Positions 24,431 to 35,241 of a DNA stretch of 64,000 nt are shown here, piece by piece. The notes under the pieces were generated by a model that was not told the origin of the DNA, made no database searches, and saw only the letters and a program-made list of their open reading frames with translations. The stretch spans positions 5,610,038 through 5,674,037 of the forward strand of contig JAQMRL010000021.1 of the NCBI GenBank assembly GCA_035578175.1. Direction: 5' to 3'. Position 1 is the stretch's first letter. Every line of letters starts with the position of its first letter. The stretch comes from Catonia carolina (taxonomy: Eukaryota; Arthropoda; Insecta; Hemiptera; Achilidae). Both the position numbers and the translations under genes were made by a program.

Positions 24431-24576
24431 TTATTTTTTTTCTGTGATTCTTTGCTACACTGTTTTCTTATAACTTGTTGGCGCATCTCTCTTAGGACAA
24501 GATAATAGTCATTGAATTCCGGATTGAAGTCTGCAAATTCAATAAGTTCGTCTATGTGGTTTCTCACTTCACTAGC
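24431..24576 (-). pseudogene. Transposase C-terminal remnant (pogo/Tigger-like)
   Basis: Encodes ASEVRNHIDELIEF, FNPEFNDYYLVLREM and RQQVIRKQCSKES before a stop in the poly-Lys end. About 48 codons. The sequence upstream (HYWLLSEENVPQF) is in another frame. It is located inside CAGTAAAACC termini and parallels 10280-10420. Confidence 0.45.
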
Positions 24577-24800
24577 TTAAATTGTGGAACGTTTTCTTCA
24601 CTGAGTAACCAATAATGTATTACAGGATGAAACAATTTTTGTTAGACTGTTAAAAGCTATTATTTTTTGAAGTAGCACTTTATTAATTTTTAACTAAAAA
24701 ACTTCAAACAAAAATTAAAAACGCTGCTCTTCTTGGAGAAGTCCGAAATATCGCGAATTTTGAATTAGTGAAGTCCAAATTAGTGAGGTTTTACTGTAAT

Positions 24801-25146
24801 TATAATAAATTTATATAATAATTTCACTAACCTTCTTTTTAAACTGCGTCTACTTTTATTTTTATATTTACTTACACGTGTTTTGGTGGATCCACCATCA
24901 TCAAAGTAAATAAAATAATTGAAACTAAATAAATTTTTATCTCACTTATTTAAAATCAATAGAAGATGATACATGTATCATTTTCTATAGATTGTAAATA
25001 AGTGAGATAAAAATTGGTTTAGTTTCAATTATTTAATTTACTTTGATGATGGTGGATCCACCAAAACACGTGTAAGTAAATATAAAAATAAAAGTAGACG
25101 CAGTTTAAAAAGAAGGTTAGTGAAATTATTATATAAATTCATTATA
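24801..25146. mobile_element. Near-perfect 346-bp palindrome (foldback MITE)
   Basis: Left arm TATAATAAATTTATATAATA through TGGTGGATCCACCATCATC is repeated inverted in the right arm up to TTCATTATA. The arms are about 165 bp around a centre at TGATACATGTATCA (24967-24980), with few mismatches and practically no spacer. It lies 4 bp after the pogo-like element and just before H copy 13. Confidence 0.88.
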
Positions 25147-25151
25147 TAAAA

Positions 25152-25932
25152 TCTGGTGTGATACACTCACACAACTTTCTCTTGCAATATAAATAATTAA
25201 CAATAAACCTTATATTAGTAATGAAACATTAGAAATAAACAAAAAACTAACCTCAATAAACATAACCTAATTTTAATCATGAGTAAAGGACGCAAAATGA
25301 AAATCAATCTCAGTTTGGCTTAAAAATACAGAAAATCACTCTTTCACGCTAAACTAGGCTCTGTAGAGAAAAATTTTTTCAATAAAAGTTGTAGATCTTT
25401 TAATTTTCTATAAATTTGATTATATACATTTTTATTATAAAACACATACTAAGGCCGAAGTCTTAAAAAAATCGATTTTTCTCACGTTTTCGTGAGAAAA
25501 AAACAGAAAATTGCTAATTACTGCTAAACTAAGCGTTATACAAAAAAATGTTCAAAATAAAAGTTGTAGGGTTTTAAATTCTCTACAACTTTTATTATAT
25601 AAATTTTTCCGCTAAATTGCATATTAAAGCCGTAATCTAAAAAAAAACTTTGTTTTTACGTGAAAACAGCTTCACCCAGAATTTCAGCAAACATGACACC
25701 TACCCTATCTTGTAGAGAATAAAAAATTGAGTAAATCAAGCGATTTTTAAAAAAATCGTAGGACCAGTTTTTGAGAAAATCGCAAAAAAGTGAAAAATTA
25801 CACGAATAAACTACTACTTAAGGTTGACCGATTTTGATGAAAATGTTCGTGTCGGGTCCGGTAGTGGTATGTAACTTAAGTTTCAAGTTTCAAGTTCGTA
25901 CAATGTTCCAATCGTGAGATATTCTGTTCACA

Positions 25933-25963
<31 letters not shown>

Positions 25964-25970
25964 GCACACA

Positions 25971-26002
<32 letters not shown>

Positions 26003-26128
26003 CAGACACAGACAGACAGACCAATCGCTAAAAACTTGTTTTTTGGGTTCAGGGGGTCTGAAAACGTATAGATCCGGTGAAAACTCGATTTCTAAAAATC
26101 GACATGAAAACAATACTTTCCTCCCTAG
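25152..26128 (+). mobile_element. H-element copy 13, right terminus lost
   Basis: Left end intact. The tract at 25929-26019 mixes CA, CG and CACG. After ACTTTCCTCCCTAG the terminal stem-loop is replaced by A-rich sequence. ACTTAAGGTTGACC replaces ACTTCCGGTTGACC. Confidence 0.82.
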
Positions 26129-26359
26129 TAAAAATAGTAAAAATAAAGTAAAAATAGAAATGTATTCTAACTTTAATAAAATTACCAAAAATACGTTAAG
26201 TAAAAGTAAATTAAGGATTTAAAAAAGTGAAATAAATTGTAATTTTATAGAATCATATCTCCGTTATAATCTAAAACTAACAGTTTATTTTATACAAGTA
26301 TGTGTGCTGAAGTTAATTTTGTGCGCTAATCACTCTAAAATTACTTATAAGCGTTTTTT
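26129..26359. other. Unassigned AT-rich spacer
   Basis: Poly-A rich between two converging H copies. Nothing recognised. Confidence 0.35.
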
Positions 26360-26490
26360 ACTTTCTCTTGACTATATGAATATATAGGAAGGAAAGTATT
26401 GTTTTCATGTCGATTTTTCAAAATCGAGTTTTCACCGGATCTACACGTTTTCAGACCCCCTGAACCCAAAAAACATTTTTTTAGCGATTG

Positions 26491-26569
<79 letters not shown>

Positions 26570-26582
26570 CGCGTGTGTGTAC

Positions 26583-26632
<50 letters not shown>

Positions 26633-26788
26633 AAAATATCTCAAGAACGGAACATTGTACGAACTTGAAACTTAAAACTTAAGTTACATACCACAACCGG
26701 ACCGGACACGAACATTTTTATCAAAATCGGTCAACCTGAAGTAGTAGTTTATTCGTGTAATTTTTCACTTTTTTGCGATTTTTTTTAA
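26360..26788 (-). mobile_element. H-element copy 14, right half only
   Basis: Minus-strand copy with a long GT tract (26494-26631, with a GCGC core). It stops after TTGCGATTTTTTTT, where a foldback-type fragment begins. Confidence 0.82.
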
Positions 26789-27098
26789 GTTTTTTTACAA
26801 ACTAAGGGACTTACAGTTCTGGGACCTAGTTTAATCAATTTTTCAAGTCAAAATTCATATGAAACGATCAAATGTTTGTCTTAATTACCGTTCTAATTGG
26901 TTCAATCCGGTTTCATTTAATCCTCGGAGTGGAAATCTGGGCGAAACCTTTCGCTAGACTTATCTCGCTAACGAAGCATTTCCAGGCATTTATGTTTCTA
27001 TGAACTTTTTGTCTTGCTTTTAGGTCTACAATCACCTGTTAAATTGTTTTCTTTCCTCCCGGTCCACCCTGTATATTCATATAAGCAAAAGAAAGTAA
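26789..27098. mobile_element. Diverged F-type MITE end fused to an H right tip
   Basis: ACTTACAGTTCTGGGACC, CGAAACCTTTCGCTAGAC and TCGCTAACGAAGCATTTCC match the right arm of foldback MITE F (34390-34600). It runs to CACCCTGTAT at 27066-27075, then TATTCATATAAGCAAAAG with GAAAGT, a lone right tip of an H-element. Confidence 0.65.
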
Positions 27099-27103
27099 AA
27101 AAA

Positions 27104-27898
27104 TCTGGTGTGAAACACTCACCCAACTTTCTCTTGCCAATGCAAATAATTAACAATAAACCTAACATTAGTATTAAAACATTAGAAATGAACAAAAACT
27201 AACCTCAAAAACATAACCTTATTTTAATCATGAGTGAATGACGCAAAATGACAATCGAACTCAGTTTGGCTTAAAAATACGGAAAATCACGCTTTCACGC
27301 TAAACTAGGCTCTGTAGAGAAAAATTCTCTAAACAAAAGTTGTAGATCTTTTAATTTTCTATAAATTTAATTATATACACTTTTGTCGTAAAATGCATAC
27401 TAAGACCGAAATGTTAAAAAAATCGATTTTTCTCACGTTTTCGTGAGAAAAAAAACAGAAAATCGCAAATTACCGCTAAACTAAGCGTTATACAAAAAAA
27501 TGTTTGAAATAAAAGTTGTAGGTTTCTAAATTCTCTAAAACCTTTATTATATAAGTTTTTGCGCTGAAATTTATATTAAAGCCGTAATCTTAAAAAAACA
27601 ACGTTTTTACGTGAAAACAGCCTCACCGAGAATTTCAGCAAACATGGCGCCTACCCTATCTTGTAGAGAATAAAAAATTGAGTAAAATAGGCGATTTTAA
27701 AAAAAATCGTAGGACCAGTTTTTGAGAAAATCGCAAAAAACTGAAAAATTATACGAATAAACTACTACTTCCGGTTGACCGATTTTGATGAAAATGTTCG
27801 TGTCGCGTCCGGTAGTGGTATGTAACTTAAGTTTCAAGTTTCAAGTTCGTACGATGTTCCGTTCTTGAGATATTCTGTTCACACACACACACACACAG

Positions 27899-27930
<32 letters not shown>

Positions 27931-28071
27931 ACACACAGACCAATCGCTAAAAACATGTTTTTTGGGTTCAGGGGGTCTGAAAACGTATAGATCCGGTGAA
28001 AACTCGATTTCGAAAAATCGACATGAAAATAATACTTTCCTTCCTATATATTCATATAGGCAAGAGAAAGT
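27104..28071 (+). mobile_element. H-element copy 15, full length
   Basis: Complete copy of the GTCGCGTCCGG type, CA tract at 27880-27938. Its right end is followed by eight A residues and then copy 16 in the same orientation. Confidence 0.88.
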
Positions 28072-28079
28072 AAAAAAAA

Positions 28080-29028
28080 TCTGGTGTGAAACACTTACTC
28101 GACTTTTTCTTGCCAATGCAAATAGTTAACAATAAACCTAACATTAGTAATAAAACATTAGAAAGAAACAAAAAACTAACCTCAATAAACATAACCTAAT
28201 TTTAATCATATATGAAACACGCAACATCAATATCGACCTCAGTTTGGCTTGAAAATATGGAAAATAACTTTCACACTAAACTAGCCTCTGCAGAGAAAAA
28301 TGTTCAAAATAAAAGTTGTAGATCTTTTAATATCCTACAAATGTTTTTATAGACCTATACGCTTTTGTCGTGAACTGCATACTAAGGCCGAAATCTTAAA
28401 AAAAATTGACTTTTCACACGTTTTCGTGAGAAAAAAAGAAAATCGCCAATTACCGCTAAACTAAGCGTTATACAAAACAAATGTTTTAAATAAAAGTTTT
28501 AGAATTTAAAAGTTTCTACAACTTTTGTACATTTTTACGCTTAAATGCGTATTAAAGCCGTAATCTTAAAAAAACAATTGTTTTACGTAACAACAGCCTC
28601 ACCGAGAATTTCAGAAAACATGGTGCCTACCCTATCTTGTAGAGCATAAAAAATTAAGTAAACCAAGCGATTTTTAAAAAAATCGTAGCCCTAGTTTTTG
28701 AGAAAATCGCAAAAAAGTGAAAAATTACACGAATAAACTACTACTTCCGGTTGACCGATTTTGATGAAAATGTTCGTGTCGTGTTCCGGTAGTGATATGT
28801 AATTTAAGTTTCAAGTTAGTACGTTGTTCCGTTCTTCAGATATTCTGTTCACACACACACACACACACACACACGCACATACACACACAGACCAATCGTT
28901 GAAAACATGTTTTTTGGGTTCAGGGGGTCTGTTTAGGTGTACATTCGGGTGAAGAGTGTATTTGTTGTGATCGACATGAAAACAATAGGCTACTTTCCTT
29001 CCTATATATTCATATAGGCAAGCAACGT
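28080..29028 (+). mobile_element. H-element copy 16, diverged subtype
   Basis: Differs from the main type near the right end (GGGTCTGTTTAGGTGTAC, GAAGAGTGTATTTGTTG), as do copies 17 and 28. Carries two micro-insertions at TA: GACCTA near 28352 and GGCTA at 28987-28991. Confidence 0.85.
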
Positions 29029-29286
29029 AAAAATAAAACCCTGAATGTTAAGAATGTTTTTACTAAAAAACACAACGTACAAAATTCAAGGTATATTAAT
29101 AAATTTACTGAAAAAATAAAGCCAGTAAATCCCAATATAAAATCCTTTACATTTAATTAGAAAACTATGAGTTAATTATTATACTTAACTTCCTGACTTC
29201 TTTTGCATAGATTGTATTTTATCCCGATGACTAAATAACGATTAATAAAATAAGAAAACAAAGAAAACTAAAAATATAAGAAAAAC
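29029..29286. repeat. Interleaved spacer repeat, copy 1
   Basis: About 250 bp (AAACCCTGAATGTTAAGAAT to AACTAAAAATATAAG) that recurs at 29940-30125 and 30668-30925, each time directly after an H copy. Non-coding. Confidence 0.85.
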
Positions 29287-29934
29287 TCTGGTGTGAAACA
29301 CTCACACAACTTTCTCTTGCCAATGCAAATAATTAACAATAAACCTAACATTAGTAGTAAAACATTAGAAATAAATAAAACACTAACCTCAATAAACATA
29401 ACCTTACTTTAATCATATATGAAAGACGCAAAATGTAATGTAAAGCGACCTCAGTTTGTCTTAAACATACGGAAAATCGCTCTTTCACGCTAAACTACGC
29501 ACTGCACAAAAAATGTTTTTAATAAAAGTTGTAGATCTTTTAATTTCCTATAAATTTGATTATATACACTTTTGTCGTAAAATGCATACTAAGGCCGAAA
29601 TCTTAAAAAAGGCCAGTTTCTGAGAAAATCGCAAAAAGTGAAAAATTACACGAAAAACTATTACTTCCGGTTGAACGATTTTGATGAAAATGTACGTGTC
29701 GGGTCCGGTAGTGGTATGTAACTTAAGTTTCAAGTTTTAAATACAAACGATGTTCCGTTCTTGAGATATTTTGTACACACACAGACACATACACACTCAC
29801 ACCAATCGCTAAAAACATGTTTTTTGGCTTCAGGGGGTCTGTTTAGGTGTACATTTGGGTGAAGAGTGTATTTGTTAAAATCGACATGAAAACAATACTT
29901 TTCCTTCCTATATATTCATATTGCCAAGAGAAAG
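29287..29934 (+). mobile_element. H-element copy 17, internal deletion
   Basis: Both ends present, but about 300 bp are missing between GAAATCTTAAAAAA and GGCCAGTTTCTGAG. Same right-end subtype as copy 16. Confidence 0.85.
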
Positions 29935-29939
29935 TAAAA

Positions 29940-30125
29940 AACACAACTTACAAAATTCAAGGTATATTAATAAATTTACTGGAAAAATAAGGCAAGTAAA
30001 TCCCAATAAAAAATCCTTTACATTTAATTAGAAAACTATGAGTTAATTTTACTTAACTTCCTGACTTATTTGCATAGATTATATTTTATCCCGAAGACTA
30101 AAACGATTAATAAAATAAGAAAACA
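29940..30125. repeat. Interleaved spacer repeat, copy 2
   Basis: Matches 29075-29270, with small deletions. It joins an internal H position (GCATAAAAAATTTAG) at 30126. Confidence 0.85.
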
Positions 30126-30668
30126 GCATAAAAAATTTAGTAAACCAAGCGATTTAAAAAAAATCGTAGGACCAGTTTTTGAGAAAATCGCAAAAAAGTG
30201 AAAAATTACACGATTAAACTACTACTTCCGGTTGACCGATTTTGATGAAAATGTTCGTGTCGGGTCCGGTAGTGGTATGTAACTTAAGTTTCAAGTTCGT
30301 ACGATGTTCCGTTCTTGAGATATTTTGTATACACACACACAGACCAATCGCTATTTTTTTTTTCAATTTCTTTTTTTTTTTTGTTTAACGTCCGACTGTT
30401 CTACAATTGCTGCTTATGCAGACGGTGAAGGATGAAATGATTTTTGTAACGTATGAAAATATGCCGTGCCTGAATGGGATTCGAACCCAAGACCGCGTGA
30501 AGAGAGGCGAGCACGTTACCAACTACGCCAATGCGGCCGGCCAATCGCTAAAAACATGTTTTGTTGTGTTGAGGGTGTCTAAGTGTAGATCCGGTGAATA
30601 GTGTATTTGTTAAAATCGACATGAAAACAATACTTTCCGTCCTATGTATTCATATAGCGAAGCAAAGT
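30126..30668 (+). mobile_element. H-element copy 18, left half missing, carries SINE-A
   Basis: Begins inside the body at GCATAAAAAATTTAGTAAAC and ends at a mutated right terminus (GAAGCAAAGT). It is interrupted by a SINE-A at 30354-30540 that duplicated CCAATCGCTA. Confidence 0.82.
30354..30540 (-). mobile_element. SINE-A copy with exact 10-bp duplication
   Basis: Minus-strand tRNA-derived SINE: head GCCGGCCGCATTGGCG, box B GGTTCGAATCC, body ending AACGTCCGACTG-type sequence and a poly-A tail (poly-T at 30354-30381 on this strand). CCAATCGCTA at 30344-30353 and 30541-30550 is the target duplication. Because the interrupted sequence is the conserved H motif, both edges are certain. Confidence 0.93.
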
Positions 30669-30925
30669 AAAAATAAAACCCTGAATGATAAGAATGATTT
30701 TACTAAAAAAACACAACTTACAAAATTCAAGGTATATTAATAAATTTACTGAAAAAAATAAGGCAAGTAAATCCCAATATAGAATCCTTTACATTTAATT
30801 AAAAAACTATGAGTTAATTATTCTTAACTTCCTGACTTATTTGCATAGATATTTTATCCCGATGACTAAATAACGATTAATAAAAAAAAGAAAACAAAGA
30901 AAACTAAAAAATATAAGAAAAAATA
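30669..30925. repeat. Interleaved spacer repeat, copy 3
   Basis: Third copy of the 250-bp spacer, very similar to 29029-29286. Confidence 0.85.
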
Positions 30926-31225
30926 TTCGTGATATAAAAAATACATAAATAAATTACCGACATGATAATCGGATTTTTTTATTAATAATAATAATTTCGT
31001 AAAATAAAATTGCAAATTGGAAAAACGTTTTAAAAAAAATTTACACAGGATTTATCAAAAAGGAGGTGTAAAGACGCACGATTTTCATGAATACATAAAA
31101 TAAATTTATTGATGAGAAAATACAGGATATTTTTCTTAGGTATTTGATTCGAATTCACAATGTTAAATGAAACAGGTAATCCCTATAAAACAACTGATGT
31201 AACAGATAGTTAAAACAATATTATA
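30926..31225. other. Unassigned AT-rich sequence
   Basis: AT-rich. GTATTTGATTCGAATTCACAATGTTAAATG near 31139 recurs near 32785, on the other side of H copies 19 and 20, so it may be another flank duplication. Confidence 0.4.
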
Positions 31226-31280
31226 CAGGGTGATTCAAAACTATACATAATCTCTTGGGATCTCATTCTATAGCTAAAAA
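31226..31280 (+). mobile_element. Tip of a CAGGGTGATTCA transposon
   Basis: CAGGGTGATTCAAAACTATA preceded by TA, the terminal motif also seen at 33656, 37212, 50077 and 56319. An H-element follows within 55 bp; I did not find the other end. Confidence 0.5.
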
Positions 31281-32052
31281 TCTGGTGTGAAACACACCCA
31301 ACTTTCTCTTGCCAATTCAAATAATGACCAATATAACCTAACATTAGTAATAAACCAAAAACTAAACTCAAAAAACATAACCTTATTTTAATCATGAGTG
31401 AAAGACGGAAAATGAAAATAGAACTGTTTGGCTTAAAAATACGGAAAATCACTCTTTCACGCTGCAGAGAAAAATGCTTTAAATAAAAGTTGTAGCTCTT
31501 TTAATTTTCTATAAATTTTATTGTAAACACTTTGTCGTAAAATGCATACTAAGGCCGAAATTTTTAAAAAATTCGATTTTTCACACGTTCTCGTGAGAAA
31601 AAAATCGAAATTGCTAATTACCGCTAAATTAAGCATTATACAAAAAATGTTCGAAATATAAGTTGTAAGATTTTAAATTTTCTACAATTTTTATTGTATA
31701 AATTTTTGCGCTATAATACATATTAAAGCCGTAATCTTAAAAAAACAATTTTTTTTACGTAAAAACAGCCTCACCAAGAATTTCAGCAAACATGGCGCTT
31801 ACCCTATCTTGTAGCATAAAAAATTTAGTAAACCAGGCGATTTAAAAAAAAATCGTAGGACGAGTTTTTGAGAAAATCGCAAAAAAGTGAAAAATGACAC
31901 GAATAAACTACTACTTCCGGTTGACCGATTTTGATGAAAACGTTCGTGTCGGGTCCGGTAGTGGTATGTAACTTAAGTTTCAAGTTTCAAGTTCGTACGA
32001 TGTTCCATTCTTGAGATATTCTGGTCACACACACACGCACACGCGCGCGCGT

Positions 32053-32093
<41 letters not shown>

Positions 32094-32234
32094 CAAAGAC
32101 CAATCGCTAAAAACATTTGTTTAGGGTTCAGGGGGTCTGAAAACGTATAGATCCGGTGAAAACTCGATTTGTTAAAATCGACATGAAAACAATACTTTCC
32201 TTCCTATAGTATATTCATTTAGGCTAGAGAAAGT
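31281..32234 (+). mobile_element. H-element copy 19, full length
   Basis: Left-end hairpin damaged (GTGTGAAACACACCC). Tract at 32029-32096 mixes CA and CG. Right terminus has GGCTAGAGAAAGT. Its right end faces copy 20 across about 55 bp. Confidence 0.85.
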
Positions 32235-32288
32235 AAAAATGTATAGTCTGCTCGTATAATAAATAATAATAACATAGTTATTTTAATA

Positions 32289-32771
32289 TTCCGGCGTTAA
32301 TATGCATTTTAGCGCAAAAATGTATATAATAAAAATGTAGAGAATTTAAAATTCTACAACTTTTATTTCCAACATTTTTTTGTATAACGTTTAGTTCAGT
32401 GGTAATTAGCGATTTTCTGTTTTTCTCACGAAAACATGTGAAATATCGATTTTTTAAAAATTTCGGCCTTATTTGTCATTTCATGACAAAAGTGTATATA
32501 ATTAAATTTATAAAAAATTAAAAGATCTACAACTTTTATTTATTTTATTTTTCTCTACAGAGCCTAATTTAGCGTGAAAGAGTGATTTTCCATATTTTTA
32601 AGCTAAACAGGTCGATTTTCATTTTGCGTCTTTCACTCATGATTAAAATTAGGTTATATTTTTAGAGGTTAGTTTTTTGTTTATTTCTAATGTTTTATTA
32701 CTAATGTTAGATTATATTATTTAAATTATTTGCATTGGCAAGAGAAATTTGTGTGATTGTTTCACACCAGA
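32289..32771 (-). mobile_element. H-element copy 20, left half only
   Basis: Minus-strand half from the middle of the body (TTAATATGCATTTTAGCGC) to the left terminus (TTTCACACCAGA). No CA tract or right stem-loop. Confidence 0.8.
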
Positions 32772-33195
32772 TTTTTTAATTTTTTATTTGATTCGAATAC
32801 ACAATGTTAAATGAAACAGGTAATCCCAATAAATCTATTGAAGCAATAGACTAGACAGTCAAAACACAATGTTATAAGAAAATGAAGTGTGGGGGTAACA
32901 TAAACACTGCCATCTATATTACGCTCTGCTAGCAGTACTTGATTTAGGATACGCTAGCAATACATTCAGTATTCTGGTGAACGCCGGGGAGTAACTATCT
33001 GTAAAATATTACTGCTGTTAATTTTATTCAAAAATTAAGTTCTTCACTTTAGGATTAAAGAATTAACAAGTAAGTTAATCATTAATTTTTTTTTTTAATA
33101 TATATATATATATAATTAATATTTAATTTATTTTCATATTAATTAATAATAAATTAAAATTAATAATAATATTAATTTATTTTCATATTTAATTC
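32772..33195. repeat. K-repeat unit 1 with AT-rich tail
   Basis: GATTTAGGATACGCTAGCAA (32941) to AACAAGTAAGTTAATC (33081) matches 33490-33635 and 36390-36520. A (TA)n run follows. Part of the degenerate K-repeat array. Confidence 0.7.
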
Positions 33196-33315
33196 TTGGG
33201 TTCGAATCCCATTCAGGCCCGGCATATTTTCATACGTTACAAAGAAAATCATTTCATCCTTCACCGTCTGCATTAACAGTAATTGCAAAACAGTCGGACT
33301 TTAAAACAAAAACAA
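33196..33315 (+). mobile_element. SINE-A fragment, head truncated
   Basis: Starts at CTTGGGTTCGAATCCCATTC (box B) and continues to AGTCGGACTTTAAAAC. Box A is missing. An equally truncated copy with the same left flank (TTTTCATATTTAATT) sits at 34956. Confidence 0.82.
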
Positions 33316-33329
33316 AAAATTATATTCAT

Positions 33330-33653
33330 ACAGTGGAACTGCGTTCGACATTGCAAAAACCTCGATTTAACGAATTGTTTTTACGGCACCGTAACATTTT
33401 AATAAAACTACCTGTAAATTTACTTTTATTTACTAAATTAAATATACGTTAATTGTTTAAAATTAATTTCGTAATTATTTAAAATTGTATTCGCTTAATT
33501 TAGGATAATGCTAGCAATACATTTAGTTTACTAATGTCCGCCGAGGAGTAACTATCTGTAAAATATTAATGCTGTAAATTTCATTCAAAAATTAAGTTCT
33601 TTACTTTAGGATTAAGGAGTTAACAAGTAAGTAAATCTTTAATTTTTTTAATA
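33330..33653. repeat. K-repeat unit 2
   Basis: Begins ACAGTGGAACTGCGTTCGAC, includes CCTCGATTTAACGAATTG and GGCACCGTAACATTTTAA, and ends AACAAGTAAGTAAATC. The first 25 bases resemble termini of Tc1/mariner-type elements (CAGTGGAAC...TAACGAA), so the unit may be transposon-derived. Confidence 0.7.
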
Positions 33654-33655
33654 TA

Positions 33656-34666
33656 CAGGGTGATTCATGAAGTTCTCCCCCCACTTCTACAGCACATTGT
33701 ACTAGTAAAAATAATGAAAAAATGTTATATAAACATAGGTCCGAAAACGCTTCGTTAGCGAGTTACAGCTAGCGAAAGTTTCGCCTGGATTTCAGTTCAC
33801 CAGGTGAAATGAGGTCTTCCTGGAATTGTGGTAAGGTAGATTAAGGGGCAAATTCAATCATTTCTTATGGTTTTTGATCTGATAAATTGAATAAAACAGG
33901 TCCCAGATCTGTAAGTTAAATAGTTTTTAAGAAAACCAGTGTCAAATGCAAAAAATGGAGTGAAAAACTTATTTTTTCATCTTTGGGCAAGGATAACTGT
34001 GTTATTTCACCAAGAAACAGTTAAAATTTTTCAATAAAACATGTAGAAAATTTTATTCTGAACAAACCGGTGTAAATTAAGTACACAGAAAGCGAATAGA
34101 TGTTTGATTAAATGAGTTTTTATTCATAAGAGTACAAAGTAAAATTAACCGGAAAAACTAAAATGAAAAAATGTGTTTTTTTCACTCCATTTTTTTGCAT
34201 TTGACACTGGTTTTCTCAAAAACTATTCGCTTTCTGTGTACTTTATTTACACCGGTTTGTTCAGAATAAAATTTTCTACATTTTTTATTGAAAAATTTTA
34301 ACTGTTTCTTGGTGAAATAACAAAGTTATTCTTGCCCAAAGATGAAAAAATGTGATTTTCACTCCATTTTTTGCATTTGACACTGGTTTTCTCAAAAACT
34401 ATTTAACTTACAGTTCTGGGACCTGTTTTATTCAATTTATCAGATCAAAAACCATAAGAAATGATTGAATTCGCCCCTTAATCTACCTTACCACAATTCC
34501 AGGAAGACCTCATTTCACCTGGTGAACTGAAATCCAGGCGAAACTTTCGCTAGCTATAACTCGCTAACGAAGCGTTTTCGGACCTATGTTTATATAACAT
34601 TTTTTCATTATTTTTACTAGTAAAATGTGCTGTAGAAGTGGGGGGAGAACTTCATGAATCACCCTG
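33656..34666. mobile_element. Foldback MITE F, full length (about 1 kb)
   Basis: TA then CAGGGTGATTCATGAAG at the left, its inverse CTTCATGAATCACCCTG then TA at the right. The arms are about 450 bp and closely matched (TTCGTTAGCGAGTTACAGCT against AGCTATAACTCGCTAACGAA), around a spacer of about 115 bp. No open frame. TA target and CAGGGTGATTCA tips place it with Tc1/mariner-mobilised elements; the mariner at 37.2 kb shares GGGTGATTCA. Confidence 0.88.
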
Positions 34667-34710
34667 TATATATATATATATATAATTATTATTCTTTGAT
34701 TTATTTTCAA
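34667..34710. repeat. (TA)n run
   Basis: TATATA run and AT-rich sequence continuing the K-repeat tail interrupted by MITE F. Confidence 0.6.
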
Positions 34711-34879
34711 ATTTTTTTTTTTTTTGTTTAACGTCCGACTGTTCTGCAAATACTACTAATGCAGACGGTGAAGGATGAAATGATTTTTTTTGTAACGTAT
34801 GAAAATACGCCGTGCCTGAATGGGTTTCGAACCCAAGACCGCATGATGAGAGGCGAGCAACTGCGCCAACGCGGCCGGC
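34711..34879 (-). mobile_element. SINE-A copy
   Basis: Minus-strand copy with head GCCGGCCGCGTTGGCGCAGT, box B GGTTCGAAACC (one change) and poly-A tail. A small deletion removes the bases between GCTCGCC and box A. It interrupts AT-rich K-repeat sequence. Confidence 0.85.
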
Positions 34880-34955
34880 GATTTTCATATTAATTTATTT
34901 ATTAATAATATTAATATAATTTATTAATAATATTAATTTATTTTCATATTTAATT

Positions 34956-35085
34956 CTTGGGTTCGAATCCCATTCAGGCACGGCATATTTTCATACGTTA
35001 CAAAAAATAATTTCATCCTTCACCGTCTGCATTAGCAGTAATAGCAGAACAGTCGGACGTTAAATAAAAAAAAAATAAATAAATA
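34956..35085 (+). mobile_element. SINE-A fragment, duplicate of 33196
   Basis: Same truncation point (CTTGGGTTCGAATCCC) and same flanks as 33196-33315, then K-repeat sequence. This is best explained by segmental duplication rather than two independent insertions. Confidence 0.82.
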
Positions 35086-35097
35086 AATTATTTTCAT

Positions 35098-35241
35098 ACA
35101 GTGGAACTGCGTTCGACATTGCAAAAACCTCGATTTAACGAATTGTTTTTATGGCACCGTAATATTTTAGTAAAACTTTATTCAAAAATTAAGTTCTTTA
35201 CTTTAGGATCAACGAATTAACAAGTTAGTAAATCATTAATT
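35098..35241. repeat. K-repeat unit 3, short form
   Basis: ACAGTGGAACTGCGTTCGAC to CAAGTTAGTAAATCATTAA, lacking the middle 170 bp present in units 2 and 4. The right side is cut by H copy 21. Confidence 0.7.

Larger units (their letters stand above)
23658..24796 (-). mobile_element. pogo-like DNA transposon, internally decayed
   Basis: Inverted termini CAGTAAAACCTCACTAATTC and its inverse (GAGGTTTTACTG at the right), each flanked by TA, the usual Tc1/mariner/pogo target. Near both ends the motif GTCCGAA with ATCGCGAAT repeats. About 1.1 kb including a SINE1 at 23851-24247. Only the transposase C-terminus survives. Carries TAGGCCTA at 23812-23819. Confidence 0.72.
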
